64,000 nucleotides of DNA, from positions 1-64,000 of the forward strand of contig NZ_JARPUS010000002.1 of the NCBI RefSeq assembly GCF_029537485.1. Reading direction: 5' to 3'. Shown one piece after another: positions 11,358 through 20,964 of this stretch. Source of the stretch: Pseudomonas sp. GOM6 (GTDB lineage Bacteria; Pseudomonadota; Gammaproteobacteria; Pseudomonadales; Pseudomonadaceae). Position 1 is the stretch's first letter. Every line of letters begins with the position of its first letter. The notes under the pieces are model-generated. The model made no database searches. It had not been told where the DNA came from and saw nothing but the letters and a program-made list of their open reading frames with translations. The position numbers were made by a program, and so were the translations under genes.

Positions 11358-14306
11358 TCAGGTCGCTTCGGACGTCGCTTCGACATAGCGCGGCAGGGTC
11401 ACGCGGAAACGGGTTCCGTGATGGCCTTGTGGGTCGGCCGGGCTGTCGATGGTGATCTGCCCATAATGCTCTTCCACGATCGAATAGACCAGCGCGAGTC
11501 CCAAACCGGTGCCTTTACCGGGGTCCTTGGTGGTGAAGAACGGCTCGAACAGGCGGTCCATGATGGCCTGGGGGATACCCGGGCCGTCATCCTCGACGAT
11601 CAGCTCCACGCTCTGTTGCGAAGCCTCGCTGCGCACACGGATGGCGCCACCGGGGGGGGAGGCGTCGCGGGCATTGGACAGCAGGTTGATCAGTACCTGG
11701 GCCAGGCGCTGTGGGTCGCCCTTGGCCAGGTGTTGCGGGTCGCACAGGTTGAAGAACTGGACCTCGTTGGCGTTGCGGTTGAGCGACAGCAGGCCAATGG
11801 CATCCTGTGCGGCCTCGGCCAGGCTCACCGGGTATTCGGCCTGCTCCTGCTGACCGGCGTGGGCAAAGTTCATCAGTGACTGGACGATGCGCGAGATGCG
11901 TTTGGTCTGCTGCAGGATTTGTCCGCTCAGCTCGACCATCTCTTCGTCTTCCTCGCGATCCTCGCGCAGGTTCTGCGCCAGGCAGGCGATGCCGGTGACC
12001 GGGTTGCCGATCTCGTGGGCCACGCCAGCTGCCAGGCGGCCGATACTGGCCAGGCGTTCGGCATGCACCAACTGGTCTTCCAGGACGCGGGTCTCGGTCA
12101 CATCCTCGATCAGCAGTACCAGGCCGCTGTTGCCCGGCGCCAGGGGTTCGTCGATGGCGGCTTTGTGCAGGTTGAGCCAGCGCACTTCGCCGTCCACGGC
12201 CAGGTGCTGCTTATGCTGGTGCTCCTCGCCCTGCTCGATGAAGCCCTGCAGCAGGCCGCGCCAGGGCTCGTCAAGGCTGGCCAGGCGCGAACCCACCACG
12301 TGCTGCGCGGCAACGCCGGTGAGTTCTTCCAGGGCGCGGTTCCACATCAGCACCTCCTGATCCTTGGCCAGCGAGCACACGCCCATGGGCAGGTCTTGCA
12401 GGGTCTGGCGGTGGAAGCGGCGCAGGGCGTCGAGCTCGGCGGCCAGGCCGGTGAGGCGCGACTGGTAGTCTTCCAGGCGGCTCTCGATGAAGTGGATGTC
12501 TTCGCTGACGTAGGCCTCGCTGCCGGCCTTGTAGGGCAGGAAGGTCTCGACCATGTCCTGCGCTACGCTCGGGCCCATCAGACCTGACAGATTGGCCTCG
12601 ATACGGTCGCGCAGGCGGCGCAGGGCGTAGGGACGATGCTCGTCGAACGGTAGGTGCAGGTCACGCAGGGCGCGCTCCACTTCCTTCTGCGCGGTTACCG
12701 CGCCGAGCGGCTTGGCCAGCTCGCTGGCGAACTCCTGCGGCGAGCCGGCGACCAGCTCACGGCGCTGTGGGCGGCGGATGTTGTCGACGGTACAGGCCTC
12801 GGCGGCGCTCTTCTCCTCGTCACTGATCTCGCTGAACAGTGAGACCAGGGTGAACACCAGGACGTTGGCCGCCAGCGAGCCGACGGCTGCGTAGTGCCAG
12901 CTGTTCTCGTCCAGCACGTAGATGATGTCGAACCAGGGCAGGTGCATGCCTTCCAGGTTGCTGACCAGTGGAATCAGCATGCTCAGCGTCCACACGACGA
13001 TGCCGGTCAGCAGGCCGGCGATGAAGCCGCGGCGATTGGCGGCCGGCCAGTAGAGGACCGACAGGGCACCGGGGAGGAACTGCAGGGTGGCGACGAAGGC
13101 GACGATGCCGAGGTTGGCCAGGTCCTGCTCGGCACCGAGCAGCAGGTAGAAGCCATAGGCGGCGGCGATGATGGCGAGGATCAGGCCGCGGCGTGTCCAT
13201 TTCAGCCAGCGATAGATGTTGCCCTCGGCCGGTGGCTGATAGAGCGGCAGCACCAGGTGGTTGAGGGCCATGCCGGAGAGCGCCAGGGTGCTGACGATGA
13301 TCAGGCCGCTGGAGGCAGACAGGCCGCCGACGTAGGCCAGTAGCGCCAGACGACTATCGCCCACGGCCAGGCCCAGGCCCAGGGTGAAGTATTCGGGGTT
13401 GGTGGTGGTGCCGAGCTTGAGGCTGGCCCAGAGGATCAGCGGCACCGCCAGGCTGAACAGCAGCAGGAGCAGGGGCAGGCCCCAGCTGGCGCTGACGATG
13501 GCGCGCGGGTTGAGATTCTCGGTGAAGGTCATGTGGTACATGTGCGGCATGACAATGGCCGAGGCGAAAAACACCAGCAGCAAGGTGCGCCAGGGGCCTT
13601 CCTGCAGGGGCGTGTGCAGGTTGCTGAGTGCGTGTTGGTTCTGTTGCAGCCACTGCTCCAGCTCGGTGGGGCCGCCGAATACACCGTACAGGGCGTACAG
13701 CCCGATACCACCGAGGGCGACCAGCTTGACCACCGATTCGAAGGCGATGGCGAACACCAGGCCCTCGTGTTTCTCCCGGGTGGCGATGTGGCGGGCGCCG
13801 AAGAGGATGGTAAAGAGGGTGATCAGGGCGCAGAAGCCGAGGGCGAAGCGGTCCTGCAACGGTTCGCGGGTGAGGATGCCGATGGAGTCGGCCACCGCCT
13901 GGATCTGCAACGCCAGCAGTGGCAGCAGGCCGACCAGCATGAACAGGGTGGTGAGCACGCCAGCCCAGGTGCTGCGAAAGCGAAAGGCGAACAGGTCGGC
14001 CAGCGACGACAGCTGATAGGTACGGGTGATGCGCAGGATCGGGTAGAGCAGCACCGGTGCGAGCAGGAAGGCGCCCGTCACGCCCAGGTAACTGGCGAGG
14101 AAGCCGAAGCCGTACTGGTAGGCCAGGCCCACCGTGCCATAGAAGGCCCAGGCGCTGGCGTAAACGCCCAGCGACAGGGTGTAGGTCAGTGGGTGGCGGA
14201 TGATCCAGCGCGGGATCAGGCCCTTCTCGCTGACCCAGGCCACGCCGAACAGCACCAACAGGTAGGCACAGCTGATCAGGATCAGCTGGCTGAGATCAAA
14301 GCTCAT
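11358..14306 (-). CDS. cbrA: sensor kinase CbrA with transporter-like N-terminus
   Basis: A 982-residue membrane kinase that phosphorylates CbrB. The first ~500 residues form a sodium:solute symporter-like domain with about 13 hydrophobic helices; CbrA homologues have been linked to histidine uptake. A linker, a PAS-like domain (residues ~620-740), the HisKA box [14 protein letters not shown] and the HATPase blocks [16 protein letters not shown] and GTGLGLALV follow. I start at ATG 14306 (MSFDLSQL). ATG 14312 (MPMSF) is two codons earlier. Both lie inside the last codons of cbrX, so translation is probably coupled to that small gene. Confidence 0.96.
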   Translation of the reverse strand: MSFDLSQLILISCAYLLVLFGVAWVSEKGLIPRWIIRHPLTYTLSLGVYASAWAFYGTVGLAYQYGFGFLASYLGVTGAFLLAPVLLYPILRITRTYQLSSLADLFAFRFRSTWAGVLTTLFMLVGLLPLLALQIQAVADSIGILTREPLQDRFALGFCALITLFTILFGARHIATREKHEGLVFAIAFESVVKLVALGGIGLYALYGVFGGPTELEQWLQQNQHALSNLHTPLQEGPWRTLLLVFFASAIVMPHMYHMTFTENLNPRAIVSASWGLPLLLLLFSLAVPLILWASLKLGTTTNPEYFTLGLGLAVGDSRLALLAYVGGLSASSGLIIVSTLALSGMALNHLVLPLYQPPAEGNIYRWLKWTRRGLILAIIAAAYGFYLLLGAEQDLANLGIVAFVATLQFLPGALSVLYWPAANRRGFIAGLLTGIVVWTLSMLIPLVSNLEGMHLPWFDIIYVLDENSWHYAAVGSLAANVLVFTLVSLFSEISDEEKSAAEACTVDNIRRPQRRELVAGSPQEFASELAKPLGAVTAQKEVERALRDLHLPFDEHRPYALRRLRDRIEANLSGLMGPSVAQDMVETFLPYKAGSEAYVSEDIHFIESRLEDYQSRLTGLAAELDALRRFHRQTLQDLPMGVCSLAKDQEVLMWNRALEELTGVAAQHVVGSRLASLDEPWRGLLQGFIEQGEEHQHKQHLAVDGEVRWLNLHKAAIDEPLAPGNSGLVLLIEDVTETRVLEDQLVHAERLASIGRLAAGVAHEIGNPVTGIACLAQNLREDREEDEEMVELSGQILQQTKRISRIVQSLMNFAHAGQQEQAEYPVSLAEAAQDAIGLLSLNRNANEVQFFNLCDPQHLAKGDPQRLAQVLINLLSNARDASPPGGAIRVRSEASQQSVELIVEDDGPGIPQAIMDRLFEPFFTTKDPGKGTGLGLALVYSIVEEHYGQITIDSPADPQGHHGTRFRVTLPRYVEATSEAT

Positions 14307-14472
14307 CGGCATCGCGGTGACTCTGCAGGATCAAGGTAACCACGATGAGGATCAGCCACAGCAGGTAGGGCCGGTACCAGGCGCCACTCGGGTCGATCCA
14401 CCAATCCATGATGGCGGGGGAGAACAGGTAGATGCCGACCACCAGGATCAGCACCAGTCGATAGATGTACAT
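14296..14472 (-). CDS. cbrX: small inner-membrane protein CbrX
   Basis: A 58-codon minus-strand frame, ATG 14472 to TGA 14296-14298, encoding MYIYRLVLILVVGIYLFSPA and onward. There is a hydrophobic helix at about residues 5-22, a short WWIDPSGAWYRP loop and a second helix at about 36-50, ending SHRDADEL. It overlaps the cbrA start by 11 bases (17 if cbrA begins at 14312), a layout that suggests translational coupling. A small gene in this position has been described in other pseudomonads as cbrX, and the two-helix topology fits. Its role is unclear; it may set CbrA synthesis levels or act with it in the membrane. It is short enough to be missed by automatic annotation. Confidence 0.85.
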   Translation of the reverse strand: MYIYRLVLILVVGIYLFSPAIMDWWIDPSGAWYRPYLLWLILIVVTLILQSHRDADEL

Positions 14473-14546
14473 ATTGAGCGACAGGCCTCAGGCAGCAAGC
14501 TGTCAGTTATAAGCGTTGAGCCCTGGCTTGGCGAGTCTTGACCGCA

Positions 14547-15434
14547 TCAGCGCAGTTGCGCTTCGGCCAGGGTGCGGCTGCGCGGGATGCGCGTGGCGTC
14601 CCAGTGGGCGATCCCCCAGGCCAGCACCTCTTGCGGGCGGCTCTGGCTCAGGTCGGCAGGCGGCTGCTGGCCAAGGGCGCGCAAGGCGCGGTTCAGCAGT
14701 GGGGCGGCCTGATCGGCCGGCAGCGGCGGCGAGCGATAGCTCTTGCCCAGCTTGTGGCCGTCCGGCTGGATGATCAGCGGGACGTGCAGGTAACGCGGCT
14801 GCGGCAGGCCGAGCAGTTCCTGCAGGTACAGCTGGCGCGGGGTCGAGTCGAGCAGGTCGGCGCCGCGCACGATGTCGGTAACACCTTGCCAGGCATCGTC
14901 CAGCACCACGGCCAGTTGGTAGGCGAACAGGCCGTCGCGGCGGCGGATGACGAAGTCGCCGACTTCGCGGCCCAGGTGCTGACGAAACTCGCCCTGCACC
15001 CGGTCGACGAATCGGTATTCCAGCTCCGGCACGCGCAGGCGGATGGCGGCGTTCTGGTCGGGGTGGCAGAGGTTGCGGCAGGTACCGGGGTAAATTCCTC
15101 CGCTGCCTTCCAGCTGCTTGCGCGAACAGGTGCAGGCGTAGGCCAGGCCCTGGCTGAGCAGGCGCTGGATCAGCGCGGCGTATTCGCTGTGGCGTTCGCT
15201 CTGGCGTATCAGCTGGCCGTCCCACTCGAAACCGTAGGTTTCCAGGCTGCGCAGGATGGCGTCCTGGGCGCCGGGGACTTCCCGTGGCGGGTCGAGGTCT
15301 TCCATGCGCAGCAGCCACTGGCCGCCAACACTGCGGGCATCCAGGTAGGAGGCGAGGGCGGCTACCAGTGAGCCGAAATGCAGATAACCGCTAGGGGTGG
15401 GGGCAAAGCGCCCGATGTAGGAAGAGCCGTTCAT
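14547..15434 (-). CDS. gluQ: glutamyl-queuosine tRNA(Asp) synthetase
   Basis: A 295-residue truncated GluRS paralogue that glutamylates the queuosine base of tRNA(Asp). It keeps the HIGH-like APTPSGYLHFGSL and the KMSKS-like HKLGKSY but lacks the anticodon-binding domain, and its length is typical. Zinc-site cysteines appear in YACTCSRK and YPGTC. It is downstream of dksA on the same strand, a pairing conserved in gammaproteobacteria, with 93 bases and a hairpin between them. Its substrate depends on queuosine, and queA and tgt, which make it, are also in this window at about 49-51 kb. Confidence 0.95.
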   Translation of the reverse strand: MNGSSYIGRFAPTPSGYLHFGSLVAALASYLDARSVGGQWLLRMEDLDPPREVPGAQDAILRSLETYGFEWDGQLIRQSERHSEYAALIQRLLSQGLAYACTCSRKQLEGSGGIYPGTCRNLCHPDQNAAIRLRVPELEYRFVDRVQGEFRQHLGREVGDFVIRRRDGLFAYQLAVVLDDAWQGVTDIVRGADLLDSTPRQLYLQELLGLPQPRYLHVPLIIQPDGHKLGKSYRSPPLPADQAAPLLNRALRALGQQPPADLSQSRPQEVLAWGIAHWDATRIPRSRTLAEAQLR

Positions 15435-15484
15435 GAGGCGCGAGGCTATCGACTGCTGATCGCGATTGCCAGCCCCATAAATGC

Positions 15485-15510
15485 AAACGGGGCGCCTGAG
15501 CGCCCCGTTT
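15485..15510 (-). terminator. hairpin between dksA and gluQ
   Basis: AAACGGGGCGC pairs perfectly with its complement around a CTGA loop, 18 bases past the dksA stop. The tail (TTTGCATT) is weak, so partial read-through into gluQ is likely. A dksA terminator that leaks into gluQ is known in other bacteria. Confidence 0.65.
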
Positions 15511-15527
15511 CGTTACAGCCGTCCCGA

Positions 15528-15971
15528 TCAGGAACCGAGCTGCTTTTCCTTGATTTCCGCCAGGGTCTTGCAGTCGATGCACAGGGTAGCGGTAGGGCGG
15601 GCTTCCAGGCGACGGATGCCGATTTCCACGCCGCAGGAGTCGCACCAGCCGTACTCGTTGTCTTCGATCAGTTGCAGCGTTTCGTCGATCTTCTTGATCA
15701 GCTTGCGCTCGCGGTCGCGGGCACGCAGTTCCAAGCTGAACTCTTCTTCCTGGCTGGCACGGTCGGCCGGATCCGGGAAGTTGGCGGCTTCGTCCTGCAT
15801 GTGGTGCACGGTGCGATCCACTTCCTGCATCAGCTCCAGCTTCCACTTGTTGAGGATGCCGGTGAAGTGAGCTCGCATCGGATCGCTCATGTACTCCTCG
15901 CCCTTTTTCTCTTTATAGGGTTCGAAGCCACGAATCAGCTGACTGCCGTTCTGTTTTGCTTTGGTGGGCAT
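15528..15971 (-). CDS. dksA: RNA polymerase-binding transcription factor DksA
   Basis: A 147-residue DksA that binds the RNA polymerase secondary channel and acts with ppGpp in the stringent response. The coiled coil carries the acidic tip segment PDPADRASQEEEF. The C-terminal zinc finger has all four cysteines (CDSCG and CIDCK), so this is the classical zinc-binding form rather than the Cys-poor DksA2. The start is ATG 15971 (MPTKAKQNG), which matches homologues; the in-frame extension to 16052 does not. It is divergent from the aminotransferase gene at 16156. Confidence 0.97.
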   Translation of the reverse strand: MPTKAKQNGSQLIRGFEPYKEKKGEEYMSDPMRAHFTGILNKWKLELMQEVDRTVHHMQDEAANFPDPADRASQEEEFSLELRARDRERKLIKKIDETLQLIEDNEYGWCDSCGVEIGIRRLEARPTATLCIDCKTLAEIKEKQLGS

Positions 15972-16155
15972 GGATGACCGCCTCTCACTCTTCTGATCCA
16001 TTGCGCAGGATCTGTTCCTTTGCCAGCAAATGCGCCGGCCCTGCGGCTGCAAGCGGGCGAACTTACCAGATCGATTCCGACGACGCTACTCCCGGTTGTC
16101 ATGCCTGATAGGCAGTTAGGTAGAATCCCTCCATTTCGCAGATTAAGGAAGGCCC

Positions 16156-17337
16156 ATGGCCCAGCCCTACAGCGGGCGCAGTCGCGCCATCGAACCTTTC
16201 CACGTCATGGCCCTGCTGGCCAGGGCCAACGAACTGCAGGCGGCCGGTCACGATGTGATCCACCTGGAGATCGGCGAGCCGGACTTCACCACCGCCGCGC
16301 CCATCGTTCAGGCCGGGCAGGCGGCGCTGGCGGCCGGACATACCCGCTACACCGCGGCGCGGGGAATTCCACAGTTGCGCCAGGCCATCGCCGGGTTCTA
16401 TGCCGCCCGTTACGGGGTGACGGTCGATCCCGAGCGCATCCTGATCACCCCGGGTGGCTCCGGCGCCCTGTTGCTGGCATCGAGCCTGTTGGTCGACCCC
16501 GGCAAGCACTGGCTGCTGGCCGATCCAGGCTATCCCTGCAATCGCCACTTCCTGCGCCTGGTCGAGGGCGCCGCCCAGCTGGTGCCGGTCGGTCCGGAAA
16601 GCCGTTACCAGCTGACGCCACAGCTGGTCGAGCGCCACTGGGATGGCGACAGCGTCGGCGCCCTGGTCGCCTCGCCGGCCAACCCTACCGGCACCCTGTT
16701 GCACCGGGATGAACTGGCGGCGCTGTCGGCCAGTATCAAACAGCGTGGCGGGCACTTGGTGGTGGACGAGATCTACCACGGCCTGACCTACGGCTGCGAC
16801 GCGGCCAGCGTGCTGGAGGTGGATGACGAGGCCTTCGTGCTCAACAGCTTTTCCAAGTATTTCGGCATGACCGGCTGGCGCCTGGGCTGGCTGGTGGCGC
16901 CGGAGAACGCGGTGCCGGAGCTGGAAAAGCTGGCGCAGAACCTCTACATCAGTGCGCCGAGCATGGCCCAGCATGCCGCGCTTGCCTGCTTTGAACCGGC
17001 AACCCTGGCCATCCTCGAAGAGCGTCGTCACGCGTTCCAGCGCCGCCGCGACTACCTGTTGCCGGCACTGCGCGAGCTGGGCTTCGGCATCGCCGTGGAG
17101 CCGGAGGGTGCCTTCTATCTATATGCCGACATCTCGGCGTTCGGCGGCGATGCCTTTGCCTTCTGCCGACACTTCATCGAAACCGAGCACGTCGCCTTCA
17201 CCCCGGGCCTGGACTTCGGTCGCCACCTGGCCGGCCACCATGTGCGCTTCGCCTACACGCAGAACCTGGAGCGGCTGGAGCAGGCAGTTGAACGCATCGC
17301 CCGCGGTCTCAAGACCTGGAGGCCCGATGCGCTTTGA
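16156..17337 (+). CDS. PLP-dependent aminotransferase (class I/II)
   Basis: A 393-residue fold-type I aminotransferase. Visible hallmarks are HLEIGEPDF near the N-terminus, the substrate segment SPANPTGT, the PLP aspartate in [11 protein letters not shown], the Schiff-base lysine in [16 protein letters not shown] and the carboxylate arginine near HVRFAYT. Substrate specificity is not readable; aspartate- or valine/pyruvate-type are possible. The start ATG 16156 has an AAGGAAGG site. It overlaps sfsA by 11 bases, so the two are probably one transcript. The same dksA-aminotransferase-sfsA order is common in pseudomonads. Confidence 0.93.
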   Translation: MAQPYSGRSRAIEPFHVMALLARANELQAAGHDVIHLEIGEPDFTTAAPIVQAGQAALAAGHTRYTAARGIPQLRQAIAGFYAARYGVTVDPERILITPGGSGALLLASSLLVDPGKHWLLADPGYPCNRHFLRLVEGAAQLVPVGPESRYQLTPQLVERHWDGDSVGALVASPANPTGTLLHRDELAALSASIKQRGGHLVVDEIYHGLTYGCDAASVLEVDDEAFVLNSFSKYFGMTGWRLGWLVAPENAVPELEKLAQNLYISAPSMAQHAALACFEPATLAILEERRHAFQRRRDYLLPALRELGFGIAVEPEGAFYLYADISAFGGDAFAFCRHFIETEHVAFTPGLDFGRHLAGHHVRFAYTQNLERLEQAVERIARGLKTWRPDAL

Positions 17338-18031
17338 CCCGCCGCTGGAAGAAGGGCGCCTGGTCACGCGCTACAACCGTTTCTTCGCCGATATCGAGAC
17401 GGCAGACGGGCCGCTGACCATCCACTGCCCCAACACCGGTTCGATGCTCAACTGCCTGAACCCGGGTGGACGGGTCTGGTTCAGTCGAAGTGATGACCCC
17501 AAGCGCAAGCTCAAGGGCACCTGGGAACTGGGCGAGACTCCGCATGGGCGCCTGGCCTGTCTGAATACCGGACGCGCCAATGGCCTGGTGGAAGAGGCCC
17601 TGCGCGCCGGGGTGATCGGCGAGCTGGCCGGCTTCACCGAGCTCATGCGCGAGGTGCGTTATGGTGAGGAGAACAGTCGGGCGGACTTTCGCCTCGATTA
17701 CCCAGGCGAGTCTGTCTTTGTCGAAGTGAAGAGCGTGACCCTGGGCTTTGCCGGCTCGCCGGTAGCGGCCTTCCCCGATGCGGTGACCACGCGCGGCGCC
17801 AAGCACTTGCGCGAGCTGGCGGCGCTGGCACGGCAGGGCATGCGCGCGGTGCTGCTGTACTGCGTGAACCTGTCCGGTATCGCGGCGGTGCGCGTGGCCG
17901 AGGAGATCGATCCGGCCTACGCGGCGGCCCTGCGCGAGGCGAAGGCGGCGGGGGTCGAGGTACTGGCCTATGGCGTCGAGATCACGCCCGAGGAAGTGCG
18001 TCTGCTGAGGCGTCTGGACGTGCTGGAGTAG
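17327..18031 (+). CDS. sfsA: SfsA family DNA-binding / nuclease-like protein
   Basis: A 234-residue SfsA. It starts at ATG 17327 inside the end of the aminotransferase gene ([19 protein letters not shown]), and the longer frame upstream is only overlap. Conserved blocks are [25 protein letters not shown] and FVEVKSVTL, followed by [16 protein letters not shown]. The D-ExK arrangement resembles the PD-(D/E)XK nuclease core. The E. coli protein was named for sugar-fermentation stimulation and binds DNA non-specifically; its true role is unsettled. Confidence 0.94.
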   Translation: MRFDPPLEEGRLVTRYNRFFADIETADGPLTIHCPNTGSMLNCLNPGGRVWFSRSDDPKRKLKGTWELGETPHGRLACLNTGRANGLVEEALRAGVIGELAGFTELMREVRYGEENSRADFRLDYPGESVFVEVKSVTLGFAGSPVAAFPDAVTTRGAKHLRELAALARQGMRAVLLYCVNLSGIAAVRVAEEIDPAYAAALREAKAAGVEVLAYGVEITPEEVRLLRRLDVLE

Positions 18032-18063
18032 GCGCGGCTTTGCTGGTCGCGCGGCGATCCTGC

Positions 18064-18381
18064 CTAGGGCTCGATCCAGATACCGCCGCTGTCTTCCCGG
18101 CAGGGCACGGACTGCAAGGATTGTCCGGCGCAGGGCCCGGTCACGCACTCGCCACTCTCGATCAGGAACAGCGCGCCATGATGGCTGCACTGCAGCAGGC
18201 TGCCGCTGGCGTCGAGGAAGTCGTCGGCGCGCCATTCCAGGTTCAGGTCCCGGTGCGGGCAGCGATTACGGTAGACGTAGACCCGGCCCTCGCGGCGTAC
18301 CGCCAGCACTTGCAGGCCCTGAACGGAGAAGCCCCGGCTCTGGCCTTCGACCAGATCGCCCGGGGCGCAGAGAAGGATCAT
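18064..18381 (-). CDS. small Rieske [2Fe-2S] ferredoxin-like protein
   Basis: A 105-residue stand-alone Rieske domain. Cluster ligands are seen as CPHRD (Cys, His) and CSHHG (Cys, His). ATG 18381 (MILLCAPGDL) follows a GGAGG ribosome-binding site, which decides the start against an in-frame TTG at 18396. It has no membrane helix, so it is a soluble electron carrier resembling NirD- or toluene-oxygenase-type ferredoxins. It faces sfsA convergently and follows phuR on the same strand 60 bases on. It could ride on the phuR transcript, but any link with haem is inference. Confidence 0.85.
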   Translation of the reverse strand: MILLCAPGDLVEGQSRGFSVQGLQVLAVRREGRVYVYRNRCPHRDLNLEWRADDFLDASGSLLQCSHHGALFLIESGECVTGPCAGQSLQSVPCREDSGGIWIEP

Positions 18382-18455
18382 CGCAACCTCCAGCAACGTG
18401 GTGGCGGATTATCCCTCAAGGGAAGAGGGGGCGCATCCTTGCGCCAAAGTCTTGC

Positions 18456-20750
18456 TCAGTACTGCCAGGAGGCGGAAACGCGGAAGTTGCGTCCGACCTC
18501 GCTGTAGTAGTCGTCCGGTTGCGCAAGGGTGCCGGTGGGCACGTTGAGGGCGTTCCAGTACTGCTTGTCGAAGGCGTTGAACAGGCCGGCCTGCAGCTTG
18601 ACGCCCTTCAGCTCGGCGGGTTGCCACCAGCCGGTGAGGTCCACCACGCCGTAGCCGGGGGCCTTGAAGTCGCCGTCGGTTTCCACCTTGTCGCGGGCCG
18701 TGGCGGCGCGCAGCATCAGGTCGGCACCGTACTGGTCACGCTCGTAGCTGAGGCCGAGCAGGCTGCTGATCGGTGCTACCGAGCTCAGACGCTGGTTGGT
18801 CTGACGATCCTCGCCGTTGGCCCAGGCCACCGAGCCCCAGACCTGCCAGTGCGGGGCGAACTCCCAGTGCGCGGCCAGCTCGGCACCGTAGATCTGCACC
18901 TTGGCGCGGTTCTCGGTGCGGGTCACGCCGTAGGGGTAGTCGGCCGAGTCCAGGCCGATGGCGGCGAGGTCGGCGGCGCTCACGGCCACGTCGTCGTCGA
19001 TGAAGTTCTTGTAGTGGTTGTCGAACAGGCTGATCGAGCCGCCCAGTTTCTCGTCACCCAGTTGCGCACCGATCTCGTAGCCATTGCTTTCTTCCGGCTT
19101 GAGGTCGGCATTGCCCAGGCGCAGGTAGCTGCCTTCGGCGCCGTAGTTCATGTACAGCTGGGTGGCGTCTGGCGCCTTGAAGCCCTGGGCCCACTGGGCA
19201 TACAGCATGACCTGCTCAGCCGCCTGCCAGGTCAGCAGCAGACTGCCGGACAGCTTGTGATCCGAGCTGGTTTCCAGGGTCTGGTCGTTGGCCGGGTTGA
19301 TGTTGTTGGCGAAGTCGCTGGTGGCCTGTGGGTCCTGCTCGTAGTGGTCGTAGCGCAGGCCGGGGGTCAGCTTGACCAGGCCATCGGCGAAGCGGATCTC
19401 GTTGCTGGCGTAGAGCGCCCACAGGGTGCCTTCGGCCTTGGGCATGTCGGCCTGGTTGGTGTGCAGGAAGCTGCAGGCGCTGGGCCCCATTCGCTCATTG
19501 AGCACGGCCGGGCAGTTGTCGTAGCCCTCGGAGACCTGTTCGGTGTTGACCTGGTACAGCTCGCCGCCCAGGGTCAGGCTGTTCGGCAAGCCGGCGATGG
19601 TGAAGGTCTTGCCGATGTCGCCGGAAACGCCGTACAGCTCCTTCTCGATCTGGTTGTCGCGGCCGAAGGCGCCGCTCGGGTACTTGTAGGGGTTGCCGGC
19701 GGGGCCGAAGACGAAGTCCGGAATCGCCGCGCGCGAATCACTGACGGTGCGGATGCCGTTCTGGTCGTCATGGCGGCGCAGCTTCTGCCAGTAGGCGATG
19801 GCGTTGGCGCTGTCGATCAGGCTGTCGTCGCTCTCGCTGCGGAAGGCGTAGTCGACCGACAGGCGCTGGCGCTTCACATGCTCGGTGGTGCTGTTTTCGC
19901 CCAGCAGGTAGGTGCTGCCCTGGCCGGTGCGGCTGTCGATGTCGTTCTCGCGCTCGAAGAGTTCGCCGGTGAAGCCGAGCTTGTGGCCGCCGTCGAAGCG
20001 CTGCTGCAGCTTGACCAGCAGGCTTTGCTGCTCGGTGTCTGCTGGGTTGGCCTCGGTGCGCGAGGTGCCGTAGGTGTTGTCGCTGCCGCCGCTCTCCAGT
20101 TCATGCCCCTGGCGCTGGCCGGCTTGCAACAGCCAGGAAGTGTCCTGGTAACGGCCGGCGAGGGCGCCGTTCAGGCCCCAGCTGTGGTCGGCGCTGTCGT
20201 AATCGGTTTTCGCCAGACTGCCGAAGTCCTTGCCCTCGCGCAGCAGATCTTCCGGGTTGAGGGTGCGCAGTTGCACCGCGCCGCCCAGCGCACCGGAGCC
20301 CACCACGCTGGAGTTGGCGCCGCGCACGATGTCCACCGCGGACAAGCCGCTGAAGTCGATCGAGTCGAGCCCGCCTTGCGCGCCGCCGGTCGGGCCCTGG
20401 CTGCGTGCACCGTCGGTCAGCCACGGCACGCGGATGCCGTCGATGGTAGTGAGCACGCGGTCGCGGTCCAGGCCACGGATGTTGATGCTCTCGCTGCTGC
20501 GGCTGTAGCTCACCCCGGGCTCGGCGCGGCGGCCGAGGTCGTCGAAGCTGCGGATCTGCCGTTGTTCGAGGGTTGCGGCGCTGGTTTCGCTGGTGGTGGG
20601 CAGTGTGGGTTCGCTGTGCTGGCTCACCACCTGGGTGGCGGCTAGTTCGGTGGCGACGCTGCTGGTCTCGGCGTCCTGGGCCAGCGCCAGCGATGGGCTG
20701 AGCAACACGAGCGCCATCCATGGGCGCAGGGCGAAGGGTGGTGTGGTCAT
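18456..20750 (-). CDS. phuR: TonB-dependent haem/haemoglobin receptor
   Basis: A 764-residue outer-membrane receptor. A signal peptide ends near residue 24 (LALAQDA). The plug domain contains GVSYSRSSESINIRGLDRDRV, and a 22-strand barrel ends in the aromatic residue of ASWQY. The haem-receptor FRAP/NPDL region appears as GFKAPDATQLY and GNADLKPEES. Length equals PhuR of P. aeruginosa. It imports haem from haemoglobin across the outer membrane using TonB energy. It is divergent from phuSTUVW with an AT-rich gap holding a candidate Fur site. ATG 20750 has a GGGAG site. Confidence 0.93.
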   Translation of the reverse strand: MTTPPFALRPWMALVLLSPSLALAQDAETSSVATELAATQVVSQHSEPTLPTTSETSAATLEQRQIRSFDDLGRRAEPGVSYSRSSESINIRGLDRDRVLTTIDGIRVPWLTDGARSQGPTGGAQGGLDSIDFSGLSAVDIVRGANSSVVGSGALGGAVQLRTLNPEDLLREGKDFGSLAKTDYDSADHSWGLNGALAGRYQDTSWLLQAGQRQGHELESGGSDNTYGTSRTEANPADTEQQSLLVKLQQRFDGGHKLGFTGELFERENDIDSRTGQGSTYLLGENSTTEHVKRQRLSVDYAFRSESDDSLIDSANAIAYWQKLRRHDDQNGIRTVSDSRAAIPDFVFGPAGNPYKYPSGAFGRDNQIEKELYGVSGDIGKTFTIAGLPNSLTLGGELYQVNTEQVSEGYDNCPAVLNERMGPSACSFLHTNQADMPKAEGTLWALYASNEIRFADGLVKLTPGLRYDHYEQDPQATSDFANNINPANDQTLETSSDHKLSGSLLLTWQAAEQVMLYAQWAQGFKAPDATQLYMNYGAEGSYLRLGNADLKPEESNGYEIGAQLGDEKLGGSISLFDNHYKNFIDDDVAVSAADLAAIGLDSADYPYGVTRTENRAKVQIYGAELAAHWEFAPHWQVWGSVAWANGEDRQTNQRLSSVAPISSLLGLSYERDQYGADLMLRAATARDKVETDGDFKAPGYGVVDLTGWWQPAELKGVKLQAGLFNAFDKQYWNALNVPTGTLAQPDDYYSEVGRNFRVSASWQY

Positions 20751-20826
20751 GGCATTACTCCCGCGATACGGCTCTGGGGGCCGGTTGAATTGGCGGGGCG
20801 CACGTTACTTGAATCAAATTCTTAAA

Positions 20827-20841
20827 TGCAAATAATTCTTG
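20827..20841. promoter_or_regulatory. candidate Fur box between phuR and phuS
   Basis: TGCAAATAATTCTTG agrees with 9 of 14 positions of the 7-1-7 Fur motif (TGATAAT-N-ATTATCA). It lies in an AT-rich core (about 20805-20870) of an otherwise GC-rich region, between two divergent haem genes. Extra copies of AAATTCTT/AATTCTT nearby suggest overlapping sites. No other regulatory element is clear in the 20751-20964 gap. Confidence 0.5.
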
Positions 20842-20964
20842 AAAGCATTGGAAATTCATTTTCTTTTGGGTAGTCTGCGCCGACTCGCTTCTTGTGAGGC
20901 GCCTTGCTCCCCGCGTCGGGGTGGGGGGTGTTTCAGCCGTCATCTAGCCAACTCGAGGTCATTC

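Noticed and set aside
18519..20645. 708-codon open frame antisense to phuR
   Set aside because: Shadow of the well-supported receptor gene; no start signals or recognisable domains.
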